From the NCBI GenBank assembly GCA_030141605.1, contig JAQGDQ010000131.1:310001-374000 (forward strand): a stretch of 64,000 bases of DNA. Reading direction: 5' to 3'. A program made the position numbers and the translations under genes. Origin of the DNA: Tubiluchus corallicola. Lineage: Eukaryota; Priapulida; Priapulimorpha; Priapulimorphida; Tubiluchidae. Under the pieces are notes generated by a model. It searched no databases, had not been told where the DNA came from, and saw only the letters and a program-made list of their open reading frames with translations. How positions within the stretch are numbered: the first letter of the stretch is position 1; each line of letters begins with the position of its first letter. Positions 59,730 through 64,000 of the stretch are shown here, in pieces.

Positions 59730-61721
59730 TTATTTTCCTTTCCACATTTTCATTTGATCAGTTATCTCTCTGCATTCACGAGTACTGGCATCCAAAGCAT
59801 ATCCTTTTTCACAGTAAGCTGGACAGCCATCTCTATCCATAATGGTATCCTTTATCAATAATTTACATTTTCCTACAGTACCAGAAGCGTATTCACAGGG
59901 ATCGCTGCAAATACCAACTCTCTCTTCTTTAGTAATATAATCTGGTAGACAAACTGCACCTGGTGGCTTACATGTTCTGCTTTCATTTCTCTTTCCCATT
60001 GATATTCCGCAAGGTATGCAAGGAAAATAGTTCCATCTACGCCATGTGCCGATTTCAGGCTTTTCAGTAGTTGTTGTGGTCATTGACTTTTTCGGTATGT
60101 CAACGCACTGGAATGTTTCCTGATCGATTGCATATCCTTCTAAACAGTAACTTTTGCAATTTTTTTGGTTTTTTAACTCCTTATTTTCTAAGACAATACA
60201 GTTACCTACTCCTCCATGGTTTTTGTATGGACAAGGATCGCCACAAACGCGCTTACTCAACTCTTTATCAATTTCATCTTGTCCACAAACAGAACCTTGT
60301 GGTTGGCAATTTCTGACTAGTTTTTGTTCTCCCAAGGGAGTACCACAAGGTTCACATTTTGTGGTAGGACCCCACATGCTCCATGTACCAGCTGGCCCAC
60401 GTGATCCTGCACTTCCACCTACTTGACCTTGATCACTAAATTCCGGGAAAGTTATTTCCTGCTCTTGTTCAATTTTTGTTGTCGTTATTGTTTTTGCTGT
60501 CGTTGTAGTGGAAGTAGTTTTTGGAATAACGACACACAACAGTAACTCTTTATCAAGTGCATAACCTTCCTGGCAGAAATATTGGCAGTTTTCTTCAGTA
60601 TAAATTACTTCATTATCAATAACCACACAACTTTTAGGATTTTTAGAATCTTGCTGGCAGGGAGCTGCACAGTCAACAATACGTGATTCGGTTTTTGTAT
60701 TATTTGCTCCACAAGCAAATCCGGTTGGTTCACACATTCGAACTTCTGTTTGTTTTCCTAAAGTAGTGCCACAAGGTTTGCATTCTGTCTCAGTTTTCCA
60801 CTTACCCCAGGTGCCTTCAATTCGTTCTTGTTTTTCTTGTTGATCTTGCATTAAGGTCACTGTTGTTGGTAATGTTGTTGTAGTCGTCGTCGTCGTCGTT
60901 GTTGTTGCTGATGTAGTTGTTGGAATAACAACACACAACAGTAACTCTTTATCAAGTGCAAAACCTTCCTGACAGAAGTATTGGCAGTTTTCCTCTGTAT
61001 AAACCACTTCATTATCAACAACCACACAACTTTTAGGATATTTAGAATCTTGCAAACAAGGAGCTGCACAATCGACAAATCTCGATTCTCTGTCCGTTTT
61101 GCTTAAGCCACAAACAGATCCTTTTGGTTCACATAGTCGAACTTCAGTTAGCTTCCCACTTGTAGTACCACAAGGACTGCATTCCGTCTCAGCTTTCCAA
61201 TAGCTCCATGTGCCTGCGAATTTTGTTGTTTGTTGCTGACCAGAAGATAGCTCAATTTGGTTTCCATGCCTGTGTTCTACAGGTAGGTCAGTTGGTACTT
61301 GTGATGGAATTTGCAACTCTTGGTCACGATCAACACAGGAGGCATTCATGCTCGCACAAAACAAGCCATCACTACACTGGTAAGCAATTTTTGGGCAGCT
61401 GTATTTGTTGCAGTCCGCTTCATCACTTCCATCATCGCAATGTGAAAAACCATCACATTTGAATCTTATCCTATAGCACTGTTGGCCATTTTTACATTTG
61501 AGAAAACTTTCCTTGCACCAGAACAGACCACATTTTTTTTGTTTCCCTTGACAATCTGCAACGTTGGTGCAGTCAAAAACGTCTGGAATACATTGCACGC
61601 TTCCAGGAAACTGATCTAAACAGTTGCATTCAGCTTTTTCGCCTTTTTGGCCTTGCGAGTTTCTTAACAGTAACAATCTAATCATGAATGGAAATAATAA
61701 GTGAAAGTTCACTTCAGCCAT
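59730..61721 (-). CDS. LDLa and four-module cysteine-rich (TSR-like) extracellular protein
   Basis: The protein has 663 residues and no intron in the frame. Residues 4-20 are hydrophobic, with Arg15 inside, so this is an atypical signal peptide or a type II membrane anchor. A short Gly-X-Y-like stretch (GQKGEK, 24-29) follows. Residues 31-60 are Cys-rich. A canonical LDL-receptor class A domain spans about 64-104, ending CDGFSHCDDGSDEADC with the calcium-binding acidic residues. A partial second LDLa at 110-129 lacks the acidic end. Four modules follow (170-263, 303-396, 445-539, 558-650). Each starts GTWxxW and carries ten cysteines at nearly fixed spacing. The W-x2-W and Cys-x2-Cys-Gly start recalls thrombospondin type-1 repeats. 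The second half of each module looks like a small, partly sushi-like unit. Thr-rich, probably O-glycosylated linkers separate the modules. The ATG has A at -3 and G at +4. A secreted adhesion, matrix or immune-recognition protein is the likeliest role, inferred only. The first exon may lie upstream. Confidence 0.93.
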   Translation of the reverse strand: MAEVNFHLLFPFMIRLLLLRNSQGQKGEKAECNCLDQFPGSVQCIPDVFDCTNVADCQGKQKKCGLFWCKESFLKCKNGQQCYRIRFKCDGFSHCDDGSDEADCNKYSCPKIAYQCSDGLFCASMNASCVDRDQELQIPSQVPTDLPVEHRHGNQIELSSGQQQTTKFAGTWSYWKAETECSPCGTTSGKLTEVRLCEPKGSVCGLSKTDRESRFVDCAAPCLQDSKYPKSCVVVDNEVVYTEENCQYFCQEGFALDKELLLCVVIPTTTSATTTTTTTTTTTLPTTVTLMQDQQEKQERIEGTWGKWKTETECKPCGTTLGKQTEVRMCEPTGFACGANNTKTESRIVDCAAPCQQDSKNPKSCVVIDNEVIYTEENCQYFCQEGYALDKELLLCVVIPKTTSTTTTAKTITTTKIEQEQEITFPEFSDQGQVGGSAGSRGPAGTWSMWGPTTKCEPCGTPLGEQKLVRNCQPQGSVCGQDEIDKELSKRVCGDPCPYKNHGGVGNCIVLENKELKNQKNCKSYCLEGYAIDQETFQCVDIPKKSMTTTTTEKPEIGTWRRWNYFPCIPCGISMGKRNESRTCKPPGAVCLPDYITKEERVGICSDPCEYASGTVGKCKLLIKDTIMDRDGCPAYCEKGYALDASTRECREITDQMKMWKGK
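60860..60925 (-). repeat. Thr-encoding trinucleotide repeat within the CDS
   Basis: ACN triplets (seen on the plus strand as GTTGTTGTAGTCGTCGTCGT) encode the Thr run at about residues 268-288, between modules 1 and 2. A shorter ACN run lies between modules 2 and 3. Such tracts tend to vary in length, so the linker is probably polymorphic. Confidence 0.8.
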
Positions 61722-61738
61722 AGTGGGTGGAATCCGTT

Positions 61739-61748
61739 CTGAAAAAAA
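61739..61748 (-). other. Strong 3' splice site just before the ATG
   Basis: On the minus strand the sequence TTTTTTTCAG ends 17 bases before the ATG of the CDS. The 17 bases (AACGG..ACT) are open in the reading frame unless the preceding exon ends in T, which would create TAA. This suggests either an intron in the 5' UTR, an upstream coding exon, or a trans-splice acceptor for a spliced leader. The sequence cannot distinguish these. Confidence 0.6.
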
Positions 61749-62785
61749 TCGAAGTGGAAAAGTTCGAGATTCTTTGCTGTAACTTCGTAATGCAGCACAA
61801 TAATTTGTGAGACGTCATCGCGACCAAATGAACAATCAGAATAATAATAACAAAGGATTGTAGTTCAGTTCATTCTAATATTGCTTTGTCAACGTATTCA
61901 CGGTGAAACGTTTAATCATTTATTTTAAAAAAATTGTCACAACAGTTGCATACCGAGAGGACTAGATAAAAAAGAAAAAAGCGTGCATCATTAAAACTCG
62001 TGATGATCGTATCTGCAACAACATCCTTTCCAGAAAACCTAACAGTTTTATAAATAAATAATTCTTGTTTTCATTGTATGAAGCAATTACTTATGTTGAG
62101 ATTCAAGTGTTAGCACGTAAATGGCGATGCTACTTCTGAGATTTCTTTCACGGTATATTTGACAAATAAAAACGTGAAGAAATGTCTAAAAGTATCAGAT
62201 AAAAAATAAAATCTATTTGTGCATTTTAATTTAGACAGAGGACGATGGCCCAGTGAGGTTCGTAGATAATAAGATTTTCACCGATAGTATGTTTTATGAA
62301 ATGAGTTATCAATACACGTTTCAATATGAAAAATGTGAGTCTTTCAAAAATTTCCCTAAAATGCTTAAGCATACTAAAAATAGTTTTTGCTCTTCTGGAA
62401 AAATAAAGTTTGCACTTCCACATAAATTTCCACTTTACCGGCCTTTTTCTTATGCAAAATTTCGAGACGGTTACCGTTTCGCTGCTTTAACAACGTAGAC
62501 AAGTTTCAGAAACTTTCCACTTATGAATGATAGGATGCATGACAAGTTTTCGAACTTTTTTGTTCCTAATCAGACAAGCAGGCAGAAATATCAGAGTGTA
62601 ATTGCAAATCATATCTTATAACTTAGTATTTCGTCGCTTGTTTCGATTATTTGTGAGTCGTGGTGACTGTCGAGAACGTTGGTTAACATATGTTGAAAAG
62701 TTACATTCTAATAATTATTACGTATAAGAAGGTGCAGATTACGATTTTTTGAGTCACGTGTTTTGTTCCTGTGAGTTTATTTCCT
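61749..62785. other. Upstream flank of the gene, unannotated
   Basis: This stretch would hold the intron or promoter of the gene. No convincing TATA box with start site, and no first exon, could be chosen by eye. Confidence 0.4.
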
Positions 62786-62970
62786 GCGAATTACTGTCTA
62801 GCGTGAACGCCTCAGCGAGTTACTGTCTAGTGTGAACGCCTCAGCGAGTTACTGTCTAGCGTGAACGCCTCAGCGAGTTACTGTCTAGTGTGAACGCCTC
62901 AGCGAGTTACTGTCTAGTGTGAACGCCTGAGCGAGTTACTGTCTAGTGTGAAACCTTAGCGAGTTGCTCT
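62786..62970. repeat. 29-bp minisatellite, about six copies
   Basis: The unit is GCGAGTTACTGTCTAGTGTG then AACGCCTCA. The first copy has GCGAATTAC, several copies alternate CTAGCGTG and CTAGTGTG, and the last is decayed (GAAACCTTA). Isolated GCGAGTT words continue to about 63080, suggesting the array was once longer. It lies about 1.1 kb upstream of the gene's ATG. Confidence 0.95.
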
Positions 62971-64000
62971 CGACACTTCTCGCAGTGAATACAGAAGGGA
63001 GCTTCAGCTCGAGCTTACTGTCGGAGAGTAACTCTCAGCGAGTTTTGCTTTCAATCTCAACACGCATGCGAGTTACATGGCGAGAAAGCTCGAAAGTTTG
63101 AACCGGTCTTTGGCGTATGCATCTATTTTTTAGAATATTGGAACAACTGTAGTTCCTAATCTTCGTACAAGTATCTAATGGTTCATGCTACAGGAAGCTC
63201 CGGGTATTAATGAATCATACCGGGATTAGCCAGTATAATGAATCAATGGAATAACGAAACGAGTATTATTAATAAAACTGTTCAATCAACTAATGAAACT
63301 TATAAAATAACTTTCGCTGATGAAACGCAAGCTATAAAATAACAAGAATAAAATCCGTGGTAGCATTTCAACGTCTAATTTCGTTTCTTTGAGAGAGTGT
63401 CTAATTATATCAGCGGATACAATGTTTGTGTGTCTATTAGCTTAAGCAGCTTATCCTGTTAAGAAATGCGTTGCTTCACCATTCGCCTTTGAGGATGAGG
63501 ATTAGTGCGAAAATTACTAAAGCATGAAGTCGCAATTGGATAGATTAGTGAACGACATACCTCAAATCAGGAATACAAGCTGGTACCTGCATCATTAGTT
63601 GCTAAACTCCACTTCAAGAATGAACTTCCAATAAGCTGAATATCTTACATATTATTGTAATCAGCAAAGACTGAAAGTATCCTAAATTTTAAGTCCTTTA
63701 TAACTATGCAAAGAATAACAAGACTAAATTATTCAGATCCAAATCTCCGAGCATGACTGTATTAATCACTTGACAGACTGAATGAGTTTAGATCAAAATC
63801 CGTGTGCATGACTGTGTTTATCACTGGACTACTTCTATTCTAGAGCGCCTTTCTCATAGGTGATTGAGCATAACAGTTTGCCCTTATTTTCACATTTTGG
63901 CTCCTATCTTGGGCCCTTCAGTAATCATAACTTTTCAACTATACCATTGTGTGAGCCTGTACCGCAGGTGCCTATCCTACAAATTTCGGGATTCTACATA
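62971..64000. other. Unannotated, includes a two-copy 55-bp repeat
   Basis: The phrase AGATCCAAATCTCCGAGCAT then GACTGTATTAATCACTTGA at 63735 recurs as AGATCAAAATCCGTGTGCAT then GACTGTGTTTATCACTGGA at 63790, 55 bases apart. AATGAATCA words recur at 63210-63245. No gene recognised. Confidence 0.5.

Noticed and set aside
60071-61462. Open frames on both strands overlapping the LDLa/Cys-module gene
   Set aside because: They are shadows of the real minus-strand frame, caused by its codon and cysteine bias.

Overview
The window looks like gene-poor, AT-rich nuclear DNA from an animal, most likely an invertebrate. The animal signals are an extracellular LDL-receptor class A / thrombospondin-like protein, a decayed animal-type LINE, hAT-family debris, abundant CA/GT, CT and TAA microsatellites and several minisatellites. 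Nothing bacterial, plastid or mitochondrial was seen. I cannot name the species or phylum from the sequence alone.

Only one protein-coding gene is convincing. It is a 663-residue, uninterrupted minus-strand reading frame at 59730-61721. It encodes a hydrophobic N-terminus, a short Gly-X-Y-like stretch, one canonical LDLa domain and then four copies of a ten-cysteine module joined by Thr-rich linkers. A strong 3' splice site lies 17 bases before its ATG, so at least one upstream exon or a trans-spliced leader is likely.

Layout: 1-303 is a degenerate 15-18 bp tandem repeat. From 304 to about 14.5 kb there is unannotated AT-rich DNA with simple repeats. At 14.5-16.7 kb there is a hAT transposase scrap, a hammerhead-like motif and a MITE-like element. 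From 17 to 26 kb there are microsatellites, a two-copy tandem repeat, two inverted-repeat elements and a 27-bp minisatellite. From 28.7 to 38 kb there are several degenerate tandem arrays and a perfect 24-bp palindrome. At 40.9-41.9 kb there is a dispersed repeat, a tRNA-like relic and a textbook hAT MITE with an 8-bp target duplication. At 45.35-47.42 kb lies a 5'-truncated, frameshifted LINE on the minus strand. From 49.8 to 51.0 kb there is a 1.2-kb pentanucleotide mosaic. At 52.2-55.9 kb there is a 53-bp minisatellite, a tRNA-like relic, a second copy of the 40.9-kb repeat and retroelement-like 3' ends. The gene follows, and then a 29-bp minisatellite.

Intron-containing genes with short exons could be hidden in the long unannotated stretches; they cannot be found reliably by reading. 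There is no operon-like organisation, and no set of neighbouring genes works together here. The most novel-looking item is the ten-cysteine module of the single gene.
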